Shown: piece after piece, positions 23,870 through 31,935 of the stretch
How positions within the stretch are numbered: the stretch's first letter is position 1
How the letters are laid out: every line of letters begins with the position of its first letter
NCBI GenBank assembly: GCA_049890095.1
Contig: JBMHCD010000008.1
Coordinates: 1 to 64,000, forward strand
Origin: JABAYQ01 sp049890095
GTDB taxonomy: Bacteria > Bacteroidota > Bacteroidia > Flavobacteriales > UBA7312
Length of the DNA: 64,000 nucleotides
Reading direction: 5' to 3'
Notes under the pieces: generated by a model
The model's input: the letters and a program-made list of their open reading frames with translations, nothing else
Databases searched by the model: none
Told to the model about the DNA's origin: nothing
Translations under genes and position numbers: made by a program

Positions 23870-26647
23870 TTTATCTTTTAAGAATTTTCCAGTATATGAT
23901 TTTTTTTGTTGAATCAAATCTTCAGGGGTGCCACAAAAAATTAATTGACCACCATTTATTCCACCTTCAGGACCTAAATCAATTACCCAATCTGCTGATT
24001 TAACAATTTCTGTATTATGTTCGATACAAATAATTGAATGTCCATTTTGTATTAAAACATGAAAAGATTTCAATAATTTTTCGATATCATGATAGTGTAG
24101 GCCTGTTGTTGGTTCATCAAAAATGAAGATTGTTTTTTCTGTATTAGTACCTTTACTTATAAAAAATGCTAGTTTAATTCTTTGAGCTTCGCCACCGCTA
24201 AGTGTATTAGAAGATTGTCCAAGTTGTATATAACCTAAACCTACTTGTTGCAAGGGGAATAATTTTTTTACGATCTTAAGTTGATTGTGCGTTTCAAAAA
24301 ATGTTATGGCATCGTCAATTGTCATTTCTAAAATTTCAGAAATATTCTTATTGTGAAATTTAACCTCCAATATCTCAGATTTAAAGCGATTTCCATTACA
24401 TGCTTCGCAATTAATATACACATCAGCCATAAATTGCATTTCTACAGTTATTTGACCTTCTCCTTCACAAACTTCGCATCTTCCTCCATCTACGTTGAAA
24501 GAAAAGTGACCACTTTTATAGCCTCTTTTTTTAGATAATTCTGATTTTGAAAAAAGTGCTCTTATCTCATCGTATGCTTTGATGTATGTAACTGGGTTAG
24601 ATCTTGAAGATCTTCCAATTGGATTTTGATCAATAAATTGAATACTTTCTATTTTATTTAGATCACCTTCAATGGTGTCATGTTGTCCAATTTTTGAACT
24701 GTATCCTTGTAAATGCTTTTGTATTGTCGGGTATAAAATTTGTTTAACCAGGGATGTTTTTCCTGAGCCACTAACACCACTGACAATTGTTAGACAATTT
24801 AGAGGGAACTCTACATCGATATTGTTCAGGTTGTTTTCTCTTGCACCTTTGATGATAATTGAGGAGTTCCATTTTTTTCGAACTGGAATTTCAATATTTT
24901 TTTCTCCGCTTAGATATTTTCCGGTGAGGCTATTTGGTTGTTTTGAAATATCTTTTAGTTTGCCTTGATAAACTACTGTTCCTCCTAAAGAACCAGCTTT
25001 AGGACCAATATCAATTATTTCATCTGCGGCGAGCATTATTTCTTCGTCATGTTCTACAATAATTACAGAGTTCCCTGTATCTCTTAATTGTTGTAAAACA
25101 TTTATTAATCTTTTTGTATCTCTTGGATGAAGCCCAATACTTGGTTCATCTAGTATATACATAGACCCAACCAGACTACTCCCTAGTGAAGTTGCAAGGT
25201 TAATACGTTGAGATTCTCCACCAGATAGGGTGGAAGAGAGTCTATTAAGTGATAGGTAACCTAGTCCAACATCATTTAAAAATTGAAGACGATTGATGAT
25301 TTCTTTTAATAATCGATCTGCAACTTTCTTTTCGTATGTTTCGAGCTTAATGGTTTTAAATTTTTCTAGTAGCTGATCAATGGGTAAATGTACAATATCA
25401 TTAATATTGAATTCATCAACATAAACATATAAAGCCTCTTTTCTTAGTCTTGAACCATGGCATTGATCACAAGTGCTTTTTCCTCTGTATCTGGCAAGCA
25501 TTACTCTGTTTTGTACTTTGAAATTCTCTTTTTCTAAATGTTTAAAAAATTGATTTATGCCTTTTAATTTTTTTCCGCCATTCCAGAGTAAATTTTTTTG
25601 TTCTTGATCAAGATCTTTATACGCCCTATGTACAGGGAAATCGTGATTTAATGCATTTAGAATAAATCTATCTTTCCATCGGCTAAGTTTTTCTCCTTTC
25701 CAACAACTTACAACACCATCATGCACAGATAAATTGGTGTTTAGAATAACTTTGTCAGGGTCTATACCTAAAATTGACCCATATCCATTACATTTCTTGC
25801 AGCAACCAAGTGGGTTGTTAAAACTAAATAGGTGTTCTGATGGTAAAATAAAATTAATACCATCTCTTTCAAATTTATTGGAGAATGATTTCTTTTTGTT
25901 TAATGTATCAATTATGCAACACCCATCTCCTTCAAAAAAAGCTATTTGTACACTATCTGCAATTCGACTTAAATTTTCATCGTCGTTATTCGCTATAACT
26001 CTATCAACAATTACAAATACTTTTTTAGTTTTTGGATCAAAGTCTTTTTCAAGAGCGTCATCTATTTTAATTAATTTCTCTTTAATTAATACTCTTGAAT
26101 ACCCTTGTTGTGCTTTTGTTTTTAAAAAATCAAAGAGATCAGAATCGTCTCTTTTTTCGAATAAAATTAGAACTTTAGTTTTTTGAGGCAATTTTTTTAT
26201 GTAGTCAACAACATCAGAAACTTGTTGTTTTTTAACTATCTGTTTTGATATTGGAGATATTGTTTTACCTATTCTTGCAAATAATAATTTCAGATAATCG
26301 TATATTTCAGTAGACGTACCTACTGTTGAACGTGGATTTTTACTATTTACTTTTTGTTCAATGGCAATTGCAGGTGAAATACCCTCAATTTTTTCTACAT
26401 CAGGCTTTTGAAGTTTTCCTAAAAATTGTCTAGCATAAGAAGATAAACTTTCTATATATCTTCTTTGTCCTTCAGCAAATAAAGTGTCGAATGCAATAGA
26501 GGATTTTCCAGACCCTGAAACTCCTGTAATGACAATCATTTTTTTCTTAGGAATTTTTAAATCAATATTTTTAAGATTGTGGGTTTTTGCACCTTTTATG
26601 TCAATATATTTTTGAGACACTAAATTCATTGATTTTTTACTGGACAT
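23852..26647 (-). CDS. uvrA: Excinuclease ABC subunit UvrA
   Basis: This 931-residue damage-recognition ATPase of nucleotide excision repair has two ABC modules: Walker A GVSGSGKSS near residue 42, signature TLSGGESQRI mid-protein, a second Walker A GVSGSGKTS and signature TLSGGEAQRI near the end. Zinc-binding CxxC clusters occur in CCKKCNGYG, CDQCHGSRL and CEVCEGEG...CEACNGNRF. Length is normal for UvrA (~940). It is a single gene, convergent with ruvX and divergent from the sigma factor. Confidence 0.97.
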   Translation of the reverse strand: MSSKKSMNLVSQKYIDIKGAKTHNLKNIDLKIPKKKMIVITGVSGSGKSSIAFDTLFAEGQRRYIESLSSYARQFLGKLQKPDVEKIEGISPAIAIEQKVNSKNPRSTVGTSTEIYDYLKLLFARIGKTISPISKQIVKKQQVSDVVDYIKKLPQKTKVLILFEKRDDSDLFDFLKTKAQQGYSRVLIKEKLIKIDDALEKDFDPKTKKVFVIVDRVIANNDDENLSRIADSVQIAFFEGDGCCIIDTLNKKKSFSNKFERDGINFILPSEHLFSFNNPLGCCKKCNGYGSILGIDPDKVILNTNLSVHDGVVSCWKGEKLSRWKDRFILNALNHDFPVHRAYKDLDQEQKNLLWNGGKKLKGINQFFKHLEKENFKVQNRVMLARYRGKSTCDQCHGSRLRKEALYVYVDEFNINDIVHLPIDQLLEKFKTIKLETYEKKVADRLLKEIINRLQFLNDVGLGYLSLNRLSSTLSGGESQRINLATSLGSSLVGSMYILDEPSIGLHPRDTKRLINVLQQLRDTGNSVIIVEHDEEIMLAADEIIDIGPKAGSLGGTVVYQGKLKDISKQPNSLTGKYLSGEKNIEIPVRKKWNSSIIIKGARENNLNNIDVEFPLNCLTIVSGVSGSGKTSLVKQILYPTIQKHLQGYSSKIGQHDTIEGDLNKIESIQFIDQNPIGRSSRSNPVTYIKAYDEIRALFSKSELSKKRGYKSGHFSFNVDGGRCEVCEGEGQITVEMQFMADVYINCEACNGNRFKSEILEVKFHNKNISEILEMTIDDAITFFETHNQLKIVKKLFPLQQVGLGYIQLGQSSNTLSGGEAQRIKLAFFISKGTNTEKTIFIFDEPTTGLHYHDIEKLLKSFHVLIQNGHSIICIEHNTEIVKSADWVIDLGPEGGINGGQLIFCGTPEDLIQQKKSYTGKFLKDKLLSSI

Positions 26648-26694
26648 TTGTTAAATCGATTAATCAAAAGTTACAAATTTAGTTAAATTCCAAT

Positions 26695-26724
26695 TTGGAA
26701 TACTCATTTTTTTTCCTATATTTG
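26695..26724 (+). promoter_or_regulatory. Promoter of the sigma-factor gene (TTG - 19 nt - TATATTTG)
   Basis: TTG at 26695-26697 and TATATTTG at 26717-26724 are separated by 19 nt, an ideal Bacteroidetes primary-sigma promoter. The predicted start near 26729 leaves a leader of about 105 nt before the sigma-factor ATG. With the SRP RNA promoter it is one of the two best promoter matches in the window. Confidence 0.7.
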
Positions 26725-26734
26725 GGTATTAATC

Positions 26735-26764
26735 AATTGCTAATGCCATTTTTTGCTAGCAATT
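26735..26764 (+). promoter_or_regulatory. Hairpin at the 5' end of the sigma-factor mRNA leader
   Basis: An exact 8-bp inverted repeat AATTGCTA/TAGCAATT (26735-26742 with 26757-26764) encloses a 14-nt loop. It would form about 6 nt into the transcript and is not followed directly by a T run, so it does not look like a terminator. It may stabilise the mRNA, or as DNA be an operator. No known family recognised. Confidence 0.45.
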
Positions 26765-26834
26765 AAAAATCTATTTGCGTATAAAACATATCTACTTTTT
26801 TTAAATTTTTTTAACCATTTAAATTAGTCAGATT

Positions 26835-27428
26835 ATGTTAGCAACTACAACAACTGATCAGGATTTAGTTAGACTATTTCTTGATGGAAATTCCAACTCT
26901 TTAGATATACTATTAAACAGACATAAATCAAAAGTATTTTCTTTTATTATGTCTAAAGTAAAAAACAAGTCAATAGCTGAAGATATATTTCAGGATGCTA
27001 TTATAAAAGTTATTACATCTCTTCAAAAAGGTAAATATAATGAAGAAGGAAAGTTTTTGCCTTGGGTAATGCGAATTAGTCATAATCTTGTTATTGATCA
27101 CTTTAGAAAACAAAAAAGGATTCCTGTTGTTGGAAAAAGTAAAAAGTTTGAAGACTTTGATATATTTGATGTTATCGATAATAATGAGTTGACCAAAGAA
27201 AAAAATATGATGGTTGACGAACAAACCCAAATGCTAAAAAAACTTATAAACTCTTTACCTGATTCTCAAAGAGAGGTGTTAATAATGAGGCATTATGAAG
27301 ATTTAAGTTTTAAAGAAATTGCAGAGAAAACTGGGGTGAGTATTAATACCGCTTTAGGAAGAATGAGATATGCTTTACTTAATGTTCGAAAGGAGTTAGA
27401 AATTCATAATATTGATTTAACTATCTAA
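26835..27428 (+). CDS. RNA polymerase sigma-70 family factor (ECF type)
   Basis: This 197-residue sigma factor has region 2 (AEDIFQDAIIKVITSL and LPWVMRISHNLVIDHFRKQKR) in the N-terminal half and region 4 (LPDSQREVLIMRHYEDLSFKEIAEKTGVS) in the C-terminal half. There is no region 1 or 3, as in ECF factors. The start is clear: the first ATG after a strong promoter and a ~105-nt leader. An 88-residue protein follows after 54 nt. The uvrA-sigma-small protein-nth order appears conserved in Flavobacteriia, so this is probably a housekeeping-type ECF regulator; its targets are unknown. Confidence 0.92.
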   Translation: MLATTTTDQDLVRLFLDGNSNSLDILLNRHKSKVFSFIMSKVKNKSIAEDIFQDAIIKVITSLQKGKYNEEGKFLPWVMRISHNLVIDHFRKQKRIPVVGKSKKFEDFDIFDVIDNNELTKEKNMMVDEQTQMLKKLINSLPDSQREVLIMRHYEDLSFKEIAEKTGVSINTALGRMRYALLNVRKELEIHNIDLTI

Positions 27429-27482
27429 ATATACTAAACATATATAAACTGCGTTAATTAGTTATAATTTAATTAATTGCGT

Positions 27483-27749
27483 ATGTTTAAAACCTTTACT
27501 AATGATGACTCTTTGCGATTCTTGTACGGTGAAATGGAACTCTTTGAACAGATATGTTTTGAAGCTGCACTGACAAATGATAAAGATTTATACAAAGAAT
27601 TTGTTAAGCTCAAAGAAACTATTGAGTTGTTGGATACTCTTCCTGTGTTTAGTCCTGCTAATTTTTCGCTTAAATTAATCAAGTCTTTTAACTTAAGTTT
27701 TGAGAATTTGCGATTGAAACATGGTAATTTTCATAATTATTTGAATTAG
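27483..27749 (+). CDS. Small protein linked to the sigma factor, unknown function
   Basis: This 88-residue acidic-to-neutral, mostly helical protein (FTNDDSLRFLYGEMELFEQICFEAALTND) has no signal peptide and no transmembrane helix. I prefer ATG 27483 over an in-frame TTG two codons earlier. Its place 54 nt after the sigma gene on the same strand suggests a partner, perhaps a soluble regulator. The first ~45 residues loosely resemble the cytoplasmic N-terminus of anti-sigma factors but lack the Zn-binding HxxxCxxC. Function not recognised. Confidence 0.65.
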   Translation: MFKTFTNDDSLRFLYGEMELFEQICFEAALTNDKDLYKEFVKLKETIELLDTLPVFSPANFSLKLIKSFNLSFENLRLKHGNFHNYLN

Positions 27750-27771
27750 ATTGTAATGCTCTCAGAATAGA

Positions 27772-28425
27772 TTGTTAAATTTGAGGGTGAAAATAAAAGA
27801 ACGATATTCTAAGTTTATTGCATATTTTGAGGCTAACATGCCTGAAGCTAAAACGGAGTTGAATTACACAACTGATTTCGAGTTATTAGTTGCTGTTGCT
27901 TTATCTGCTCAGTGTACTGATAAAAGAGTGAATATGGTAACTCCAACTCTTTTTAAGCGATTCCCAGATGCATTTGCAATGGCAGAATCTTCTCAAGATG
28001 AAATTTTTCACTATATCAAGAGTATAAGTTATCCCAATAACAAAGCGAAACATTTGTTTTTGATGGCAAATCTATTGGTAAATGAATTTGATGGAAAAAT
28101 ACCTAATAACATTGTTGATTTACAAAGATTACCTGGAGTAGGAAGGAAAACAGCAAATGTTGTAGTCTCTGTTCTTTTTGATGTTCCTGCCATGCCAGTA
28201 GATACTCATGTCTTTAGAGTTTCTAATAGAATCGGACTAACAAAAAACTCTAAGGACCCATTAGAAACAGAAAAAAAATTAGTAAAGCATTTCCCTTCAG
28301 ATAAGTTAAATGTAGCTCATCATTGGCTTATTTTACATGGTAGATATGTTTGTTTAGCAAGATCTCCCAAATGCCATCAATGTGGTATTAGTTCAATCTG
28401 TGAATTTTACAATAAAAAAAGCTGA
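27772..28425 (+). CDS. nth: Endonuclease III
   Basis: This ~217-residue base-excision repair glycosylase/AP lyase has the helix-hairpin-helix LPGVGRKTANVV with the catalytic Lys, the downstream VDTHVFRVSNRIGL holding the catalytic Asp, and a 4Fe-4S loop of C-x6-C-x2-C-x5-C near the C-terminus. No ATG is available near the N-terminus. TTG (27772 or 27781) or GTG 27787 must be used; the exact start is uncertain by up to five codons. Confidence 0.93.
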   Translation: MLNLRVKIKERYSKFIAYFEANMPEAKTELNYTTDFELLVAVALSAQCTDKRVNMVTPTLFKRFPDAFAMAESSQDEIFHYIKSISYPNNKAKHLFLMANLLVNEFDGKIPNNIVDLQRLPGVGRKTANVVVSVLFDVPAMPVDTHVFRVSNRIGLTKNSKDPLETEKKLVKHFPSDKLNVAHHWLILHGRYVCLARSPKCHQCGISSICEFYNKKS

Positions 28426-28501
28426 TTTGTTAATAAATCAATGTCTTATTAAATAAATATCCCTGCTTTTTTTGTTTATTTTGTTAGTATAAATTTACAG
28501 T

Positions 28502-28960
28502 ATGACGAACTTAAAAATTAATGATCCAGCTCCAGCTTTTAGTGTTCCAAATCAAGATGGAAAGCTGATTTCATTGTCAGATTATTCCAATAAAAAATTG
28601 ATTGTTTTTTTCTATCCAAAAGATAATACCCCTGGATGCACTGCAGAAAGTTGCAATCTTAAGGAAAATTATTCTTTGTTGTTAGAAAAAGGGTTTGATG
28701 TAGTAGGAGTAAGTGCGGATAGTGAAGTATCTCACCAAAAATTTATTTCTAAATACGAACTACCCTTTGATTTATTAGCAGATACTACAAAAAAAATGAT
28801 TCAAGATTATGGTGTTTGGGGAGAGAAAAAATTTATGGGAAAAGTTTATGATGGAATTCATAGAACAACTTTTGTGATTTCGGACGGTATTATTGAAAAT
28901 ATCTTCACTAAAGTCAAAACAAAAGATCATACACAACAAATATTAGAAGCATATAAATAA
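28502..28960 (+). CDS. bcp: Thioredoxin-dependent thiol peroxidase (BCP/PrxQ)
   Basis: This 152-residue atypical 2-Cys peroxiredoxin reduces hydroperoxides with thioredoxin. The motif DNTPGCTAESC places the peroxidatic Cys at 46 and the resolving Cys at 51. The usual PrxQ N-terminus (APAFSVPNQDGK) and FVFYPKDNTPG-like strand are seen. A near-match -7 box (TAAATTTA, 28490-28497) lies 4 nt from the ATG. recA follows after 6 nt, so the two are probably co-transcribed as a stress/repair pair. Confidence 0.95.
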   Translation: MTNLKINDPAPAFSVPNQDGKLISLSDYSNKKLIVFFYPKDNTPGCTAESCNLKENYSLLLEKGFDVVGVSADSEVSHQKFISKYELPFDLLADTTKKMIQDYGVWGEKKFMGKVYDGIHRTTFVISDGIIENIFTKVKTKDHTQQILEAYK

Positions 28961-28966
28961 AATAAG

Positions 28967-29959
28967 ATGAGTGATAAAATTAAAGATGCTAAATTAAAGG
29001 CTTTACAATTAACCTTAGATAAGATGGAAAAATCTTATGGTAAAGGTACGGTTATGCGTTTAGGAGATAAAGCAATAGAAAATGTTGAAGCAATCCCTTC
29101 TGGTTCTTTAGGATTAGATATTGCACTAGGGATAGGAGGTTATCCAAGAGGGCGTATAATAGAAATATATGGTCCTGAATCTTCAGGTAAAACCACACTT
29201 GCAATTCATGCAATTGCACAAGCACAAAAACAAGGTGGTATCGCTGCATTTATAGATGCCGAACATGCTTTCGATCAACATTATGCAAAAAACTTAGGTG
29301 TTAATATTGATGATTTATTAATATCTCAGCCAGATAATGGTGAACAAGCATTAGAAATAGCTGACAATCTTATTCGATCGGGAGCTATAGATATATTAGT
29401 TGTTGACTCTGTTGCTGCCTTAACACCCAAGAGTGAAATTGAAGGCGAAATGGGAGATACCTCTGTAGGATTACAAGCTCGTTTAATGTCAAAAGCATTA
29501 AGAAAGTTAACAGGTACCATAAGCAAAACAGGATGTACATGTATTTTTATCAATCAGTTAAGAGAAAAAATTGGTGTTATGTTTGGTAACCCTGAAACAA
29601 CAACTGGTGGTAATGCATTAAAATTTTATTCTTCCGTTCGTTTAGACGTTAGAAAAAGTACTGCAATAAAAGATGCTGAGGGAGCTATTGGAAACAAAAC
29701 CAGAGTTAAAATTGTTAAAAACAAGGTTGCTCCTCCTTTCAAATTGGTAGAGTTTGATATTATGTATGGTAAGGGTGTTTCAAAAGTTGGTGAAATATTA
29801 GATAAAGCTGTAGACTTAGACATAGTACAAAAAAGTGGGTCTTGGTTTAGTTATGATGGAGATAAACTTGGACAAGGGAGAGACTCTGTTAAGTTACTTC
29901 TTGAAGATAACGTTGAACTTTGTGAGCAATTGGAGAATAAAATTAAGGACCTTATCTAA
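28967..29959 (+). CDS. recA: RecA recombinase
   Basis: This 330-residue strand-exchange ATPase has Walker A GPESSGKT (69-76), IDAEHAFD and LLISQPDNGEQALEI. Loop regions (MGDTSVGLQARLMSKALRKL; GNALKFYSSVRLDVRK) and a shortened C-terminal tail (KIKDLI) are also seen. Full length for Bacteroidetes. No LexA box can be judged because it lies 6 nt after bcp with no promoter of its own. Its stop overlaps the next ATG (TAATG). Confidence 0.98.
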   Translation: MSDKIKDAKLKALQLTLDKMEKSYGKGTVMRLGDKAIENVEAIPSGSLGLDIALGIGGYPRGRIIEIYGPESSGKTTLAIHAIAQAQKQGGIAAFIDAEHAFDQHYAKNLGVNIDDLLISQPDNGEQALEIADNLIRSGAIDILVVDSVAALTPKSEIEGEMGDTSVGLQARLMSKALRKLTGTISKTGCTCIFINQLREKIGVMFGNPETTTGGNALKFYSSVRLDVRKSTAIKDAEGAIGNKTRVKIVKNKVAPPFKLVEFDIMYGKGVSKVGEILDKAVDLDIVQKSGSWFSYDGDKLGQGRDSVKLLLEDNVELCEQLENKIKDLI

Positions 29960-30972
29960 TGAGGTTTTTTTTATTGTTTTCTTGTTTTTTGATTTTATTT
30001 TCTTGTTTGAACAAGGATGTGCAAAATCATAAGCCAGAAGAAGTAAAAGACTACAGAACTGAAATTTCTCTGCTTAGTACAAAGCTTTTAGAAAATCCTA
30101 ATGATACTTTTTTACTAAACAAAAGGATAGATTTATTTTTGATGTATGAAAATCTTGAAGGTGCACTTCTTGATCAGCAACATTTATATAAATTAGATTC
30201 TAATAATTATCAGTATTTATCTGATTTAGCATCTACTTATTTTCAATTAGGAGAAAAAGGTAGGGCTAGCTATTACATTAAGGCATTAAATATTTTAAAT
30301 AGGGATATAGTAAATTTGAAAAGTGATATTTCTAACTTGACGATTAGATATAAGCTCTTTTATATTTTTCAACGATATAAAGAATCAATAAAAGATATAA
30401 ATACTGTTTTAAAGCAAAATAAATACTTGGCAGAAGCATACTTCTATAAAGGTATGAATTACAAAGAAATAGGAGATACTACAATGGCTATTTCACAATT
30501 TCAGACTGTAACCGAACAGGATCCGCAATATTCAGATGCATACGAACAATTAGCTTTTATTTATGAAGCACAAAATAACAATATTGCTGAGTTGTATTAT
30601 GATAATGCCTTATCAGTAGATTCTACCAATATTAGTCTTTGGTATAATAAAGGAATGTATCTGCAAAATATTTCAAGATATGACGATGCCAAAAAATGTT
30701 ATTTAACAATTCTAAGATTTGATCCTCGACATTTATCTAATTACAATCTAGGTTATATTGCTTTACTTCAAGAAGAATATTTAGATGGAGCTAATTATTT
30801 TTCTGAATATATTTATAATAATAATCAAGTTGCAATGGCATACTTTGCTAGAGGTCTTTGTTTTAAGTCTTTAAAGCAAACTAAAAAAGCAAGGTTTGAT
30901 TTTATGAAAGCTTTAGAACTTGATCCTTCATTATATATTGTTCAAGACGAGTTATCTAATTTAGAGATATAA
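29959..30972 (+). CDS. TPR-repeat lipoprotein
   Basis: This 337-residue protein has a lipoprotein signal (MRFFLLFSCFLILFSC) with lipobox LFSC, so the mature N-terminal Cys is residue 16. Several tetratricopeptide repeats follow: YLSDLASTYFQLGEKGRASYYIKAL, AEAYFYKGMNYKEIGDTTMAISQFQ and ISLWYNKGMYLQNISRYDDAKKCYL. It is probably an envelope scaffold protein; partners unknown. It is coupled to recA by a 1-nt overlap and closed by a terminator. Confidence 0.85.
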   Translation: MRFFLLFSCFLILFSCLNKDVQNHKPEEVKDYRTEISLLSTKLLENPNDTFLLNKRIDLFLMYENLEGALLDQQHLYKLDSNNYQYLSDLASTYFQLGEKGRASYYIKALNILNRDIVNLKSDISNLTIRYKLFYIFQRYKESIKDINTVLKQNKYLAEAYFYKGMNYKEIGDTTMAISQFQTVTEQDPQYSDAYEQLAFIYEAQNNNIAELYYDNALSVDSTNISLWYNKGMYLQNISRYDDAKKCYLTILRFDPRHLSNYNLGYIALLQEEYLDGANYFSEYIYNNNQVAMAYFARGLCFKSLKQTKKARFDFMKALELDPSLYIVQDELSNLEI

Positions 30973-30973
30973 A

Positions 30974-31000
30974 AAAAGCTCCTCATTTGAGGAGCTTTTG
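30974..31000. terminator. Bidirectional terminator between the TPR gene and the cold-shock gene
   Basis: The hairpin AAAAGCTCCTC/GAGGAGCTTTT with loop ATTT has A and T runs on both flanks, so it can terminate the recA-TPR transcript and the opposing cold-shock transcript. It lies 2 nt after the plus-strand stop and ~20 nt from the minus-strand stop. Its stem differs by only one base pair from the rpsA terminator. Confidence 0.85.
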
Positions 31001-31020
31001 AAAAACTTGATTTAGTTTCA

Positions 31021-31212
31021 TTATGCTAATTTTACATTTGTAGCGTTTAGTCCTTTACGACCTTCTTCTAAGTCAAATGTAACTTTGTCATTTTCACTAA
31101 TTTCATCGATTACTCCAGAAATATGTACAAAGTATTCTTTGTCTGTTTCATCTTCTTTAATAAACCCATATCCTTTAGAGTTATTAAAAAATTTTACTGT
31201 TCCAGTATTCAT
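31021..31212 (-). CDS. Cold-shock domain protein
   Basis: This 63-residue single cold-shock domain has RNP1 KGYGFI and RNP2-like YFVHIS (usually VFVH). It binds single-stranded RNA or DNA and may act as an RNA chaperone or antiterminator. It is monocistronic with a -7 box upstream and a shared terminator downstream. An uninterrupted acidic stretch (KEDETDKEY) sits between the two RNP motifs, common in Bacteroidetes members. Confidence 0.93.
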   Translation of the reverse strand: MNTGTVKFFNNSKGYGFIKEDETDKEYFVHISGVIDEISENDKVTFDLEEGRKGLNATNVKLA

Positions 31213-31233
31213 AATATAAATTTAAAATTTCCA

Positions 31234-31241
31234 CAAATTTA
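31234..31241 (-). promoter_or_regulatory. -7 box of the cold-shock gene
   Basis: Minus-strand TAAATTTG matches TAnnTTTG and lies 21 nt before the cold-shock ATG, leaving a leader of ~16 nt. A TTG 16 nt further upstream is a possible but short-spaced -33 element. It lies directly beside the rplT terminator. Confidence 0.5.
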
Positions 31242-31243
31242 AC

Positions 31244-31273
31244 TAAAAAAGTCAACCCAAAAGGATTGACTTT
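31244..31273 (-). terminator. Terminator of the thrS-infC-rpmI-rplT operon
   Basis: Read on the minus strand, AAAGTCAA and TTGACTTT pair (8 bp; loop of 10) and are followed by a T run, 23 nt past the rplT stop. It closes the translation-factor operon and is distinct in sequence from the AAAGCTC-type terminators. Confidence 0.8.
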
Positions 31274-31295
31274 ATTAATTTATTAAAAGAAATAT

Positions 31296-31643
31296 TTATT
31301 TTTTTACTGTTTCAACAATTTTTTTGAACGCTTCAGGATGATTCATTGCTAAATCTGCTAAAACTTTTCTGTTTAAGCTTATTCCTGACTTTGAAACAGC
31401 ACCCATAAATGTAGAGTAAGACATTCCGTGCTCTCTTGCACCTGCATTAATTCTAGTTATCCACAAAGAACGAAAGTTTCTCTTTTTTTGTTTTCTACCG
31501 ATGTAAGCATACTGCATTGCTTTTTCAACAGCGTTTTTAGCTACAGTATGAACATTTTTTCTTCTTCCGAAGTAACCTTTTGCAGCATCAAGAATCTTTT
31601 TTCTTCTAGCTTTTGCTGCAACTGCATTGACCGATCTAGGCAT
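31296..31643 (-). CDS. rplT: 50S ribosomal protein L20
   Basis: This 115-residue early-assembly protein of the large subunit has a basic N-terminus (MPRSVNAVAAKARRKKILDAAKGYFGRRKN) and the conserved HGMSYSTFM and LADLAMNHPEAF segments. It is the last gene of infC-rpmI-rplT, 74 nt after rpmI. In other bacteria L20 represses this operon; the inter-gene region here has a possible hairpin (31659-31696). Confidence 0.97.
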   Translation of the reverse strand: MPRSVNAVAAKARRKKILDAAKGYFGRRKNVHTVAKNAVEKAMQYAYIGRKQKKRNFRSLWITRINAGAREHGMSYSTFMGAVSKSGISLNRKVLADLAMNHPEAFKKIVETVKK

Positions 31644-31658
31644 AATTAAATAATTTTT

Positions 31659-31696
31659 GGTCAGAAGTGTCTATGTAGAACTTAAAACTCGTGACC
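31659..31696 (-). promoter_or_regulatory. Candidate hairpin in the rpmI-rplT spacer
   Basis: The 74-nt gap between rpmI and rplT can fold with GGTCA/TGACC at its base (31659-31663 with 31692-31696) and an inner AAGT/ACTT helix. L20 binds structures upstream of its own cistron in several bacteria, so an autoregulatory site is conceivable. The pairing is short and I cannot match it to the known L20 leader. Confidence 0.28.
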
Positions 31697-31717
31697 TGGT
31701 TAGTTAATAGTTAAACT

Positions 31718-31912
31718 TTAGATACACATTTGTTGTTTGATGCTTTTAACATCAGACTCGTGTACTAATCCAGTTTTTGTTAAGTTACGCTTTTGTTTAG
31801 TCTCTTTTTTAGTTAAAATATGACTTTTAAAAGCATGCTTTCTTTTAATTTTTCCAGTACCCGTTAATTTAAAACGTTTTTTTGCACTAGATTTGGTTTT
31901 CATTTTTGGCAT
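31718..31912 (-). CDS. rpmI: 50S ribosomal protein L35
   Basis: This 64-residue very basic ribosomal protein starts PKMKTKSSAKKRFKLTGTGKIKR, the family N-terminus, and contains HILTKKETKQKRNL. It lies between infC (23 nt) and rplT in the conserved operon order. Confidence 0.97.
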   Translation of the reverse strand: MPKMKTKSSAKKRFKLTGTGKIKRKHAFKSHILTKKETKQKRNLTKTGLVHESDVKSIKQQMCI

Positions 31913-31935
31913 AATAAATGCGTATTAATTTGATT

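Noticed and set aside
25734..26186. A 150-residue plus-strand frame inside uvrA
   Set aside because: It is antisense to a firm UvrA sequence and shows no domain or start signal.
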